Below are positions 7,037 to 14,541 of a stretch of DNA of 23,617 bases, one piece after another (position 1 is the stretch's first letter; every line of letters begins with the position of its first letter). The DNA is taken from positions 1 to 23,617 of IMG/VR virus record IMGVR_UViG_3300040801_003678, one strand, 5' to 3'. Source of the DNA: a virus. Position numbers and translations under genes: made by a program. The notes below the pieces were generated by a model that was not told where the DNA came from, searched no databases, and saw nothing but the letters and a program-made list of their open reading frames with translations.

Positions 7037-8176
7037 TCACGTCTTGATGATGTAGTTGAGCGCCACGTTGCGCGGCCGCGTCTCGGTCGCGGTGCGCGCC
7101 TCGATCACCTGGCCGGTGTAGCGGTAGTACTGGGCGTCGTTCTCCTCCGTGGGACCCTGCGCGCGCGTGGCGCCGGCTTCGGGGGGCAGGTCGTTCTCGT
7201 CGTTGATCGTGTAGAAGGGTGTCCCACGGTCCCCGACCAGGTCGTGGCGGTGGGCCTGCAGCGCGTCGAGCTGCTCGCTGCCCATGAGGCGCCCGGCATC
7301 GATCCCCCGCCCGCCGTCCAGCCCGCGCACGAAGACGCCGCGCAGGTCCGGCACCGCGAAGCGGCTGCCGTCAGGCGCGCCGAAGGCAGTGCCGATCGCC
7401 CCGAACAGCGGCGCGTGGTCGGCGCGCAGGTAGTCCCGGCCGTCGCATAGCAGCCAGCCGGCGGGCGCGACCTGACCGCCATAGGCCTGGACGGCCCCGG
7501 GCGGCACGTGGGCCAGCCGCGTGGTCGCGAGCTCTGCCTCGGCCGCCTGGGCGCGCGCGTCGGTCGCGGACAGCAGGGCCTCGGCCGCCTCGACGCGCGC
7601 CGCCAGCGCCGCGAGGGCGCCGGCGCTGGCCGCGCTGTCGGCGCTGCCCGCGACCTGGTCGATCCGTGGGCGCAGGCGCACGAACTTGTCGATCGTCTGG
7701 ATCTGGAGGGCGACGAGCTGGCGCAGGTCCGGCGTGGTGAACCGACCGGCGTCGGGAGGGGCCTCCTGGAACGTCACGCTGTCGCGCGGGAAGGCGCCGA
7801 GGTCGATCTGCAGGATCAGGTGATAGGCGGTGCCGGCGGTCTTACGCGCCACGTAGGCGCCGGGCTCCGACCAGACCATCGCCAGCGTGCCGTCCGACAA
7901 CTGAAAGCCGATCTCCCGCACGTCCACGACGCCTTCGCCGTCGAACAGAGCGTGCACCTCGTAGACGTCCGGGCGCAGGGCGGCGACGCGGTAGGCCGGG
8001 ACGCGCTGGCGCTGCTGGCGCAGGGCCGTCTGGGTGGCTCGCCCGTCCGCGTCCACGGCCGGCGCGTAGGCCTCCGATCCGATCAGCGCGTGGGTGATGT
8101 CCAGTCGCAGCCCCTCGGACTGGGCGGAGGCGGCGGCGGCGATGCCCGAGGCGGTGACGTAGGGGGCAAAGCTCAT
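7037..8176 (-). CDS. Tail fibre protein with C-terminal collar domain (gpH position)
   Basis: A 379-aa receptor-binding fibre. Residues 1-150 form a P2-type fibre N-terminus that attaches to the baseplate (MSFAPYVTASGIAAAASAQ and a strand-rich body). A helical alanine-rich shaft (about 150-222) follows, then a phage tail-collar domain at about 224-290 (PPGAVQAYGGQVAPAGWLLCDG, then FAVPDLRGVFVRGLDGG), and the usual closing NVALNYIIKT. The start at 8176 has AGGAG upstream and an ATGA overlap with gpI; the frame is open further upstream but overlaps gpI. It determines host range together with the next gene. Confidence 0.88.
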   Translation of the reverse strand: MSFAPYVTASGIAAAASAQSEGLRLDITHALIGSEAYAPAVDADGRATQTALRQQRQRVPAYRVAALRPDVYEVHALFDGEGVVDVREIGFQLSDGTLAMVWSEPGAYVARKTAGTAYHLILQIDLGAFPRDSVTFQEAPPDAGRFTTPDLRQLVALQIQTIDKFVRLRPRIDQVAGSADSAASAGALAALAARVEAAEALLSATDARAQAAEAELATTRLAHVPPGAVQAYGGQVAPAGWLLCDGRDYLRADHAPLFGAIGTAFGAPDGSRFAVPDLRGVFVRGLDGGRGIDAGRLMGSEQLDALQAHRHDLVGDRGTPFYTINDENDLPPEAGATRAQGPTEENDAQYYRYTGQVIEARTATETRPRNVALNYIIKT

Positions 8177-8832
8177 GCGGAGGCTCCTGAGACAGTCATC
8201 TTGCAGCGGGTCAGGCTGGACCCCCGCACGGCGGCGGCCAGGCCGAACGCCGCAGCGCGGCGGGACGCCGGGGCGCGGGCGGACATCTTCGCGCGGGTCC
8301 GGGTGGAGCACGAGGCGCCGGCGGCCAGGGCAAGCGGGCCTGGCGACGTCGATCGTACGCGCATCCCGAAGCTCCGCGAGACCGGCGCGACCCTGCGCAC
8401 GGTCTGGTTCACCAGGCCGATAAGCGCTTCGTCCACCCTCACAGCCGGAGCCGACCCGACGCCCAGGCCGGCATGGACGATGACCGTGAACGTGCCGTGC
8501 GCGCCCGGGGGTGCGATCTGCCACCACTCCTCGAGGTCGACGCGCAGACCGATCGCCTCGACGGCGCGCCGCACGGCATAGGGCGTGCCCTTGAGCAGGT
8601 GCACCTCCTCGGACGCCGCGATGACGCGGCGCTTGACGTCCGGCGCCCAGCCCAGATTCCAGGAATCGACCGACGCCTCCCATGCCAGGTGATCGAGGAG
8701 GTCCTCATCGACGGTGCGCGGGTCCTTCGAGATGCGGTGCACCGGGAGTCGGAAAAGCCGTGCTTCGACGGCGTCGATCGCCCGGGCGAGGTCTGGGGCC
8801 GTCGCCGGGACCAGCACGTCGTCGTCAGACAT
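8173..8832 (-). CDS. Tail protein I (baseplate, gpI family)
   Basis: A 219-aa protein. The signature lies at about residues 45-95: DLLDHLAWEASVDSWNLGW, then KRRVIAASEEVHLLKGTPYAVRRAVEAIG, as in P2 gpI (176 aa). It links the baseplate wedge to the tail fibre. The extra C-terminal part is Ala/Arg/Ser-rich and of low complexity. It overlaps J by eight bases and the fibre gene by four (ATGA). Confidence 0.88.
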   Translation of the reverse strand: MSDDDVLVPATAPDLARAIDAVEARLFRLPVHRISKDPRTVDEDLLDHLAWEASVDSWNLGWAPDVKRRVIAASEEVHLLKGTPYAVRRAVEAIGLRVDLEEWWQIAPPGAHGTFTVIVHAGLGVGSAPAVRVDEALIGLVNQTVRRVAPVSRSFGMRVRSTSPGPLALAAGASCSTRTRAKMSARAPASRRAAAFGLAAAVRGSSLTRCKMTVSGASA

Positions 8833-9781
8833 CGCGCCACCCCGCAGGCGCCGGCCGGACCGTCAAGGACACTCCGGTGCAGAGCGGCGCCTCGAAGGGG
8901 CCGATCATCAGGTCGCGGCTCGGCGAGACGAGCTCGACGTCGACGACGCCCGCGACCTGGAGCGCGGAGGCGAGCGAAGTACGATACACGCGTCGCCCGA
9001 TGCGGACGCGCGAGGTCATGAAGCCGTCCGCGGCCGAGCGCGCGGCGGCCTCGATGGCCGCATGATCGCTGGCGGCGACGACATGGAGGACGGCTTCGAT
9101 CGCGTACGGCACGGGCCGGGCCGAGGTGACCTCGAGAAGGTCGCCGACGGGCCGCCGCCGGTCGGGCATGCAGTTCTCGCGCACCCGTGCGATCAACTCG
9201 GCATCGGCGGTCCCGTCGCCTTCGCTCGACAGGATGACCATCTTCGGATGCGCCGACAGGACCGGAGGGTCGACGTCGTGGTTGGGGCCATACACGGCGA
9301 CGTCGACCACGCGGTCATCGGCATCCAGCGCCCAATAGACGTAGGAGCCTTCGGTGCCGTGGGGCGACCATGCTTCCATCACCAGCTGTATCCTGGCGCG
9401 GAACGGGTCGTCCGCCTCCCGCACGACCGCCTGGGGGTCGCTGTCGTCGAGGACCTTTCGCGTGACGCCTCGGGTCGCGCCGATATGGTCGAGGTCCGCT
9501 CCCCGCGCCGTGGCGAGCAAGACGGACCGGATCGCCTCGTTGATCCGGTTCTCCATATAGAGCTCTCGCGCGGCCGCGGCCTCGTGCAGGTACCGCATCG
9601 GGCTGGACGCGAGGCGACGCAGCTTCGCCATGATGTCAGCGACCTTCGACGGCGCGAACGCTTCGGCGAGACGCGCCTCCTGCTCGGCCAGGCGCGCGGC
9701 CAGGATGGCGTCGTAGTCGAGCGGCCTGAGCGAGGACGGCGCAGGCAGCGTCGCGAGGTCCAGCGCGGCGAACCGGCTCAT
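8825..9781 (-). CDS. Baseplate assembly protein J
   Basis: A 318-aa protein, close to P2 gpJ (302 aa). Family features: ALDLATLPAPSSLRPLDYDAILAARL at the start, YLHEAAAARELYMENRINEAIRSVLLATARGADLDHIGA at about 75-115, and the EGSYVYWALDADDRVVDVAVYGPNHDVDPPV segment in the middle. It forms the outer edge of the baseplate wedge. The ATG at 9781 forms an ATGA overlap with W; the much longer open frame upstream overlaps W and is not used. Its end overlaps gpI by eight bases. Confidence 0.9.
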   Translation of the reverse strand: MSRFAALDLATLPAPSSLRPLDYDAILAARLAEQEARLAEAFAPSKVADIMAKLRRLASSPMRYLHEAAAARELYMENRINEAIRSVLLATARGADLDHIGATRGVTRKVLDDSDPQAVVREADDPFRARIQLVMEAWSPHGTEGSYVYWALDADDRVVDVAVYGPNHDVDPPVLSAHPKMVILSSEGDGTADAELIARVRENCMPDRRRPVGDLLEVTSARPVPYAIEAVLHVVAASDHAAIEAAARSAADGFMTSRVRIGRRVYRTSLASALQVAGVVDVELVSPSRDLMIGPFEAPLCTGVSLTVRPAPAGWRDV

Positions 9782-10167
9782 GCGGCCAGCCTCCAGCTGT
9801 CCACCCGGTCGCGCTGGACGCGGATGGCGCGTGTCTCGTCGGCTGCCGTCGCGAGGTCGCCGAGATGCGCGCGAGGGCGGTGCACCCCTTCGAGTGTCAG
9901 ATCGAGCACGCCGCTGGGCGCCACCGTGAGGCGCATGTCCGTGACTTCGAAACGTGGCTCCCATGCTTCCAGCGCCTCGGCGATGGCCACGTAGGCCGCC
10001 AGGACACCCGCGTCGTTCATCGGCGCATCGATCAGCGTAGGCAGGTCCGACCCGAAATCCCGGCGGAAGACGCGCGTGGTCGTCCGCGTGGACAGGATGG
10101 TGCGAATGCTCTGCACCACCTCGGCCCACCCTTCGATGGCGGCGCCGGATTCGACGTCGAGGTCCAC
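9778..10167 (-). CDS. Baseplate wedge protein W (gp25-like)
   Basis: A 129-aa protein of the P2 gpW / T4 gp25 lysozyme-like baseplate family. The diagnostic segment is SIRTILSTRTTTRVFRRDFGSDLP (residues 20-43), where the conserved R-FG-L core is expected. It starts with GTG at 10167, five bases after the preceding stop, with AAAGG upstream. It forms the inner baseplate with J and I encoded next, and its TGA overlaps the gpJ ATG. Confidence 0.88.
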   Translation of the reverse strand: MDLDVESGAAIEGWAEVVQSIRTILSTRTTTRVFRRDFGSDLPTLIDAPMNDAGVLAAYVAIAEALEAWEPRFEVTDMRLTVAPSGVLDLTLEGVHRPRAHLGDLATAADETRAIRVQRDRVDSWRLAA

Positions 10168-10171
10168 AGGA

Positions 10172-10471
10172 TCAGCCTTTCGCCTTGCCGCCGGCGCCGT
10201 TCCCCTCCGCCGCCGCAGGGGCAGGGGAGGGGACGGGCGACGGCCTCCGATCCGAAGCGGCGTCGACGCCAGGCGCGAGTCCTGTCCCGAATGGAGGGAG
10301 GTAGTACTTCGCCTGCGCCGCGGTCAGGCGAACGACGGTGCCGGCCTCCCGCCACGCTCCGCCGATCTCGCGGGAGACCGTGACGGCGTACTCCGCCGCC
10401 GAGACAGCGGACGTCGAGTTGGTGGCCGGGCCGGTGCCGTCGTCGTCCCGTTCCTTCATGTCCTTGCCCAT
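10172..10471 (-). CDS. Small hypothetical protein between spike tip and baseplate W
   Basis: A 99-aa protein of unknown function. The N-terminus is polar; the middle (EYAVTVSREIGGAWREAGTVVRLTAAQAKYYL) looks like a small strand-helix domain often seen in short phage structural proteins, and the last third is a disordered Pro/Ala/Gly tail. AAGGAG stands eight bases before the ATG at 10471. Lying within the baseplate operon, it is probably a virion or baseplate-assembly component, but no family is recognised. Confidence 0.7.
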   Translation of the reverse strand: MGKDMKERDDDGTGPATNSTSAVSAAEYAVTVSREIGGAWREAGTVVRLTAAQAKYYLPPFGTGLAPGVDAASDRRPSPVPSPAPAAAEGNGAGGKAKG

Positions 10472-10496
10472 GCGCTTCGCTCCTTAATGAGGCGGA

Positions 10497-10787
10497 TCAT
10501 CCGCCGATGATGACGTTTCCGGATCCCGCGGCGATCGACCCGCCGCAGCTGACCGCGTCCCCGACCCGCGCGGCCGGTCGGCCGTTCACGAACACGGTGG
10601 CCGAGCCCACGGCGACCGCGCCCGCGTGGCACGACCCGTGCGGGTCGCAGTGCGTCGGGTAGGCGTCGCCCTGCCGAAGCTTGGGGCGGCCGTTGACGAA
10701 CACGTTCGGGCTTCCGCCGTCGCTTGGCCGGCCCGGCCAGGGACCGTGCCCCGTGCAGGCATCGCCGCGCCGGGCGGCGCCGGGCAT
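10497..10787 (-). CDS. PAAR-domain spike tip protein
   Basis: A 96-aa protein with the PAAR layout: two copies of a VFVNGRP element (residues 29-35 and 65-71), the second continuing as AARVGDAVSCGG, and an end GSGNVIIGG. Several His/Cys residues (C11, H14, H46, H50, H54, C81) are available to bind the structural metal of the cone tip. It caps the gpV spike and punctures the outer membrane on contraction. It overlaps the gpV stop by one base. The minus-strand stop codon lies inside an inverted repeat (GGCGG/CCGCC, 10492-10506). Confidence 0.88.
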   Translation of the reverse strand: MPGAARRGDACTGHGPWPGRPSDGGSPNVFVNGRPKLRQGDAYPTHCDPHGSCHAGAVAVGSATVFVNGRPAARVGDAVSCGGSIAAGSGNVIIGG

Positions 10788-11266
10788 CAGCCGTTCTCCT
10801 CGATGCGCGCGGCGTTCAGGGCGATGAGGCTCGGGGTGATCGTCACAGAGCTCCCCCCGACCCGCAGCACCATGACGCCGCCGCCGTCGCCGACGGAGAT
10901 GCGCGCATCGCCGACGGCCAGAAGCACGTGCTCGTCGCCCTTGCTCGACGGTCTCCCGTTGGCTGCCGAGTTGACGCTGCCCTGGATGACCCCATCCCGC
11001 AGGTCTCCGCTCTCGGACAGGATCTGCACCTGCTGGCCGATCGATGGCGGGTTATGCGTCCGGTTCGCCCCCGCGGCGATCTCCGCCCAGGGAAGCCACC
11101 CGGTCAGGAAAGGGCGCGGCCCGTCCAGCAGGCGCACTCGCGCGAGGCCCGCCGCCGCGTCGACCTGCTCGACGACCCCGGTCCGCGTGCGCCCTCGCGC
11201 GCGCCGTTCCAGCTCCGCGACCCGCCCGCGCAGGTCGTCGATCACGTCCTCGACGCGGCGCGTCAC
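10787..11266 (-). CDS. Baseplate assembly / spike protein V (gpV family)
   Basis: A 159-aa tail spike protein of contractile tails. After a short N-terminal helix, an OB-fold-like region (TGVVEQVDAAAGLARVRLLDG) is followed by LPWAEIAAGANRTHNPPSIGQQVQIL, the signature of P2 gpV-like proteins, then DLRDGVIQGSVNS and a glycine/valine-rich repetitive end likely to form the triple beta-helix. It uses GTG at 11266, overlapping the previous stop (GTGA). It is shorter than P2 gpV (211 aa) because the tip is a separate PAAR protein encoded next. Confidence 0.85.
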   Translation of the reverse strand: MTRRVEDVIDDLRGRVAELERRARGRTRTGVVEQVDAAAGLARVRLLDGPRPFLTGWLPWAEIAAGANRTHNPPSIGQQVQILSESGDLRDGVIQGSVNSAANGRPSSKGDEHVLLAVGDARISVGDGGGVMVLRVGGSSVTITPSLIALNAARIEENG

Positions 11267-12039
11267 GCGCGGTCCCCCGAGATGCTCGCCGCTTGGATGC
11301 GCTCGCCCCTCGCCACGCCGGCAGGCCGCTGCAGGAACAGCGCCGCCGCTGTCCGGACGCTCATCGACGTCAGCCGCTCGACGGCATTGCCGCCGTCCGC
11401 GCCGTCCGGTCCGATAAGCTGCTGGAACAGGCTGGTCTGCGGCATGTCCTGCGCGGCCATCAGCGCCATGAAGCGTGGCCACGGGCCACCCTCCGCCAGC
11501 GCCTGACCGTGGGCGGGGTCGGCGATCACCTCGACCGTCAGCTTGGTCTGGCCGGCCGCGATGCGATCGCGGTCCGAGGAGCTGTTGGCCCGCAACACTT
11601 CCTTTGCGACGTAGGACATCACGAAATCGCCGAACACTTGCGCCCAGGGGTCGTCCGGGTCGGTCAGGGCGCGCGCGATCTGCACGTCCAGCGCGTCGAT
11701 GATCGCCTCCAGGCCTGCATCCGTGGCCGGGTAGAGCCCGACGAGCTTCGATTCCCCGGTCTCCCGATCCGTCTCGGCCATGGTCATCGACACGCCGCAG
11801 TTGAAGGCGATGTCGACGCGGCCGTTGGCGCGCAGGCCGGTTGGGCCGGGTTCCTGCGTCTTCGCGGCATCGGTGTAGACGGCGACGAACGGGCCGGGCT
11901 GATCGCTCTGCAGCGCACCGTCCGCCGTCCTATCGAGGGCCGATATCTGGCTGTCGAGCACGTTCGAGCCGACGAGCGTTCCGGCTCCCTTGATCGCTTC
12001 CACGGCCGCGATCCTCATCGCCATCATCGTCAGCGACAT
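11263..12039 (-). CDS. Probable tail terminator / tail completion protein
   Basis: A 258-aa protein. The N-terminal part (RIAAVEAIKGAGTLVGSNVLDSQ, then GPFVAVYTD) follows the helix-turn-strand pattern of gpU-type tail terminators and neck completion proteins, but it is about twice their usual length because of a helical C-terminal region. It sits where head genes end and tail genes begin. A terminator capping a contractile tail is the most economical guess. It starts in a TGATG overlap with FII, and its stop overlaps the gpV GTG. No catalytic motif is visible. Confidence 0.5.
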   Translation of the reverse strand: MSLTMMAMRIAAVEAIKGAGTLVGSNVLDSQISALDRTADGALQSDQPGPFVAVYTDAAKTQEPGPTGLRANGRVDIAFNCGVSMTMAETDRETGESKLVGLYPATDAGLEAIIDALDVQIARALTDPDDPWAQVFGDFVMSYVAKEVLRANSSSDRDRIAAGQTKLTVEVIADPAHGQALAEGGPWPRFMALMAAQDMPQTSLFQQLIGPDGADGGNAVERLTSMSVRTAAALFLQRPAGVARGERIQAASISGDRA

Positions 12040-12410
12040 CAGTTCGCGTCCCCGAGCTCGCAGGTCAGGCGAAGATGCGAGCGATCGTCGATCGCGCGCA
12101 CCTCGAAGAGCGGCGCGCCGGGGCGGTCGACGGCGACGATCTTGTCGCCCCGGCGGATCACCAGCCCGGGATGCTCGGTGCGATCCAGGCGCAGCCGCCC
12201 GCCGCCCTGGACGATCGCGCTCCGGTTCGAGGTCGAGCGCCCCATGCGCAGGGCCTGCGCGTCGCGGTCCTCGGTCCGCAGGACACCGATCAGCAGGGCG
12301 GGCACCCTGTCGGCATCGGGAGCGCCGGCCTCGAGCGGCAGATGCCGCACGGTCTCGGCGAAGATGCCGTCGACCTCCGCCGTCAGCTCGTCGCGCAGCG
12401 CCCGGTTCAT
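12039..12410 (-). CDS. Head-tail joining protein (gpFII-like)
   Basis: A 123-aa protein, near lambda gpFII in length (117 aa). The N-terminal helix (MNRALRDELTAEVDGIFAET) is followed by a strand-rich part; the motif LVIRRGDKIVAVDRPGAPLFEVRAI near the C-terminus is characteristic of short head-tail connector proteins. It would bridge the neck and the tail terminator. It overlaps both neighbours by one base (TGATG). The family call rests on this motif and position, so moderate confidence. Confidence 0.65.
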   Translation of the reverse strand: MNRALRDELTAEVDGIFAETVRHLPLEAGAPDADRVPALLIGVLRTEDRDAQALRMGRSTSNRSAIVQGGGRLRLDRTEHPGLVIRRGDKIVAVDRPGAPLFEVRAIDDRSHLRLTCELGDAN

Positions 12411-12640
12411 CAGTCGGGCTCGCGCCCGGCGACGTCGGGCCGCGACGTCGCGGGGCGTGCCGGCCCCGCCGGGGCCTTGGATGCGACCGCGAACCCCGAC
12501 GCCACCAGGTGATTGGCGTAGCCCGACGGCAGCGGCACCGGCTGCCCGGACCGGAGAACCCGATCCTCAGGCGTGCCCACCACGCCGCCGGGGACGATGA
12601 CGCCTGTGCGGGGCGTCACCCATGTTCGACGTCGCGCCAT
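12410..12640 (-). CDS. Small hypothetical virion-assembly protein in the FI position
   Basis: A 76-aa basic protein starting MARRRTWVTPR, with a central VLRSGQPVPLPSGYANHLVASGFA pattern and a proline-rich end. The frame is open upstream, but the ATG at 12640 has GGAGG five bases ahead, and the bases before it belong to the hairpin region. It occupies the place of lambda FI, between capsid protein and joiner, but is much shorter and shows no clear similarity to FI. Its function is unknown; a head-completion or assembly factor is a positional guess. Its stop overlaps the next start (TGATG). Confidence 0.65.
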   Translation of the reverse strand: MARRRTWVTPRTGVIVPGGVVGTPEDRVLRSGQPVPLPSGYANHLVASGFAVASKAPAGPARPATSRPDVAGREPD

Positions 12641-12662
12641 ACGTACCTCCTTGTCCGTTGCC

Positions 12663-12732
12663 GCCCGCTTCCGCGGGCCGACTGCTACAGCGCCGACCGT
12701 TCCCCAACGGCCCGGGCCCCGAAGGTCCCGGG
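12663..12732 (-). promoter_or_regulatory. Three tandem hairpins after the major capsid gene
   Basis: Within 70 bases the minus-strand RNA can form three stems: 12732-12711 (CCCGGG arms plus inner CC/GG closing a UUCG loop, one mismatch), 12710-12697 (CCGTT/AACGG, loop GGGG) and 12678-12663 (GCCCGC/GCGGGC, loop GGAA of the GNRA type). None is followed by a T-run, so they look more like mRNA 3'-end stabilisers, processing sites or partial attenuators than full terminators. Confidence 0.6.
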
Positions 12733-12743
12733 TCACCGCGCGC

Positions 12744-13748
12744 TCAGACGGTCAGCCGCCGCAAGGCGGCGGGGATCGTGCAGACGTTGATGACGTTCAT
12801 CTGCGCGTCGAGATGCCGGCCCTTGCCGTTGGGCATCGCCCACTGCCGGGCGTAGCGTGGCAGCCCGATGGTGTTGACGGTCTCCTCGTAGTCGGCCGGG
12901 CCGAATCGCGTGAGGTACATGTCGGGCACGCCGACCGGGAACAGCCGCGCCTCGTCGTCGCCGATATAGGCCGCGTTGCCGTTGGCCGCCGTGGCCTTGC
13001 GGCCCGTCCGGTAGCGCTCGAACACCATGTCGCCGAACTCGAACACGGGCGGGACGCCGCGCCGGAGGACCTCGGCCTGGTCAATCGCGAGGAACGTCTC
13101 GCGCACCACCTTCTGGCCCCACAGCTTCTTGTGGAAGTTGCGCCCAGTCAGCACGTGAAGGTGATCGTAGTCGCGATCCAGGTCGTCCTCGACGCTGTGG
13201 GTCACCCCGTCGAGAAGCTCGCCCAGGTCGTCGACCTCGCCCTCGCCGATGCCGAGATCGACGGCGGCCGGGACGGCGATGCCGAACCGGTCATAGAGGT
13301 TGTGCAGCACCTGCCCGGACTTGGAGACGACGAGCCCCTTGATGGCGCCGACGCGGTAGTGCTCAAGCGTGTTGTCGAGGACGCGCGCGTGGACGGCCTG
13401 CTTGGCGTCGATCCGCGCCTGGACGGTCTCCAGCTCGTCGTCGCTGCCCAGCACCCGGACGCCCTGGACCTCGTCCGCGTAGACGGCGTCGTTGATCTCG
13501 AAATGGTCTAGGTTGAACGGCACCTTGCGTCGCGTGCCGTCGCCGACGGTCACGCCGGGGGCGCCGCGCGGCGTCGGCTCGATCAGGTCGAGCACGCCGT
13601 TCTCCTCCTCGACGTCGATGCGGACCGAGTTGATCCCGTCCTCGACGAACAGGCCCAGGCGCCCGATCTGGCCGGGCACGAAGGGTTGATGGTTCAGCGC
13701 GGCCGTTAGGGCCATGACGCCGAACTGCGGGTCGTTGAACTGTTCCAT
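12744..13748 (-). CDS. Major capsid protein (lambda gpE family)
   Basis: A 334-aa protein, close to lambda gpE (341 aa). It opens with a segment containing LTAALNHQPFVPGQIGRLGLF, typical of this family, carries the basic RKVPFNLDHFEINDAVYADEVQG segment, and ends with a strand-rich region after NTIGLPRYARQW. It forms the HK97-fold icosahedral shell together with the decoration protein encoded just upstream. It is followed by an unusual gap with three perfect or near-perfect hairpins. Confidence 0.93.
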   Translation of the reverse strand: MEQFNDPQFGVMALTAALNHQPFVPGQIGRLGLFVEDGINSVRIDVEEENGVLDLIEPTPRGAPGVTVGDGTRRKVPFNLDHFEINDAVYADEVQGVRVLGSDDELETVQARIDAKQAVHARVLDNTLEHYRVGAIKGLVVSKSGQVLHNLYDRFGIAVPAAVDLGIGEGEVDDLGELLDGVTHSVEDDLDRDYDHLHVLTGRNFHKKLWGQKVVRETFLAIDQAEVLRRGVPPVFEFGDMVFERYRTGRKATAANGNAAYIGDDEARLFPVGVPDMYLTRFGPADYEETVNTIGLPRYARQWAMPNGKGRHLDAQMNVINVCTIPAALRRLTV

Positions 13749-13761
13749 GCGGGTGGCTCCT

Positions 13762-14142
13762 TCAGCGCGCGCGGATGTCGGCGGCGCCGAGCTGCGCGAC
13801 CTTGGCGTCGATCTTCGTCTGGTCGTCCACGGAGGCGTGGAACCGCAGCTCCGGGCGCTTGACCTCGGCGTCCCTGTCCACGATCGCCACCGTCACGGGG
13901 GCGTCGGTGGCGTCCACGCCGTAGCCGAGGATCGCGACGGCGGTCTCCGCGCCCTCGACGTCGTACGTCTCCGCCGCGGGCGACGGGGCGAACTCGCCCG
14001 TCGCGGTCACCACCCCGAGGACGGTCCCGGCCTCGAGCACGCCCGCGCCCGCCGCGATCGTCGCGGTACTGCGCGAGCGGTGGCCCGACGCCTCCGACAG
14101 AAGGAACGCGAGCGCGCGGCTCTGCATCGTCTTGGTTTCCAT
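13762..14142 (-). CDS. Head decoration protein (gpD family)
   Basis: A 126-aa protein matching lambda gpD in size (110 aa) and position, directly before the major capsid gene. The pattern EAGTVLGVVTATGEFAP, then AVAILGYGVDATDAPV, then a strand-rich end is that of capsid-stabilising decoration proteins, which trimerise on the expanded head. The ribosome binding site AAGGAGG overlaps the last codons of the protease/scaffold gene, so translation is probably coupled. Confidence 0.88.
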   Translation of the reverse strand: METKTMQSRALAFLLSEASGHRSRSTATIAAGAGVLEAGTVLGVVTATGEFAPSPAAETYDVEGAETAVAILGYGVDATDAPVTVAIVDRDAEVKRPELRFHASVDDQTKIDAKVAQLGAADIRAR

Positions 14143-14145
14143 GGC

Positions 14146-14541
14146 TTACGCCTCCTTGCGGGTGCTGCGGGCCGCGTAGATGGCGCGCGTGTCGATGGTG
14201 CGGGCCCTGGACGGCGCCGGGGCGCCCGGCTGGGCCAGCTCGGCGGCGATGCTGCGGCTCGCGCGGTAAGCGTCCGCGTCCGGGGCGTCGTCGGTGCGGG
14301 CTTCCGGCACGTCCGCCGCGACGGCGCGCAGCTTGGCCAGGGCGTCCTCGGCCGGCTCGTCGCCGTCATAGGCGAGGGCCTCGGCCAGCGTCGGGAAGCG
14401 CTTGGCCTCGGCGCTGGTCATGATCGCCTTGATGCGGGCCTTGGCCGCGGCGGCGGTCTCCGGAACCGCCGCCCCCGGGGCCGCCGCGGCCAGGCTCTCG
14501 GCCGGGGACTGCACGTCCTTCGCCTTCTGCGTGTCGCTCAT
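14146..14541 (-). CDS. Nested in-frame capsid scaffold (Nu3-like)
   Basis: A 131-aa internal translation product in the same frame as the protease. The ATG at 14541 (residue 224 of the protease) is preceded by AGGAG at six-base spacing, as strong as any start site in the window. The product is Ala-rich, acidic to mixed in charge and helical, with a basic end (ARSTRKEA), as expected for a scaffold that binds capsid protein inside the prohead. The arrangement copies lambda C/Nu3, where the scaffold is the C-terminal part of the protease gene. This is an inference from the start site and family precedent. Confidence 0.75.
   Translation of the reverse strand: MSDTQKAKDVQSPAESLAAAAPGAAVPETAAAAKARIKAIMTSAEAKRFPTLAEALAYDGDEPAEDALAKLRAVAADVPEARTDDAPDADAYRASRSIAAELAQPGAPAPSRARTIDTRAIYAARSTRKEA

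Noticed and set aside
5703-8176. Diversity-generating retroelement acting on the tail fibre
   Set aside because: No reverse transcriptase gene and no near-identical template/variable repeat pair was seen near the fibre genes.
1-12039. R-type tailocin or gene transfer agent interpretation
   Set aside because: A full lambda-type capsid and terminase set with a P2-type contractile tail is present, unlike a headless tailocin or the siphovirus-like Rhodobacter gene transfer agent cluster.
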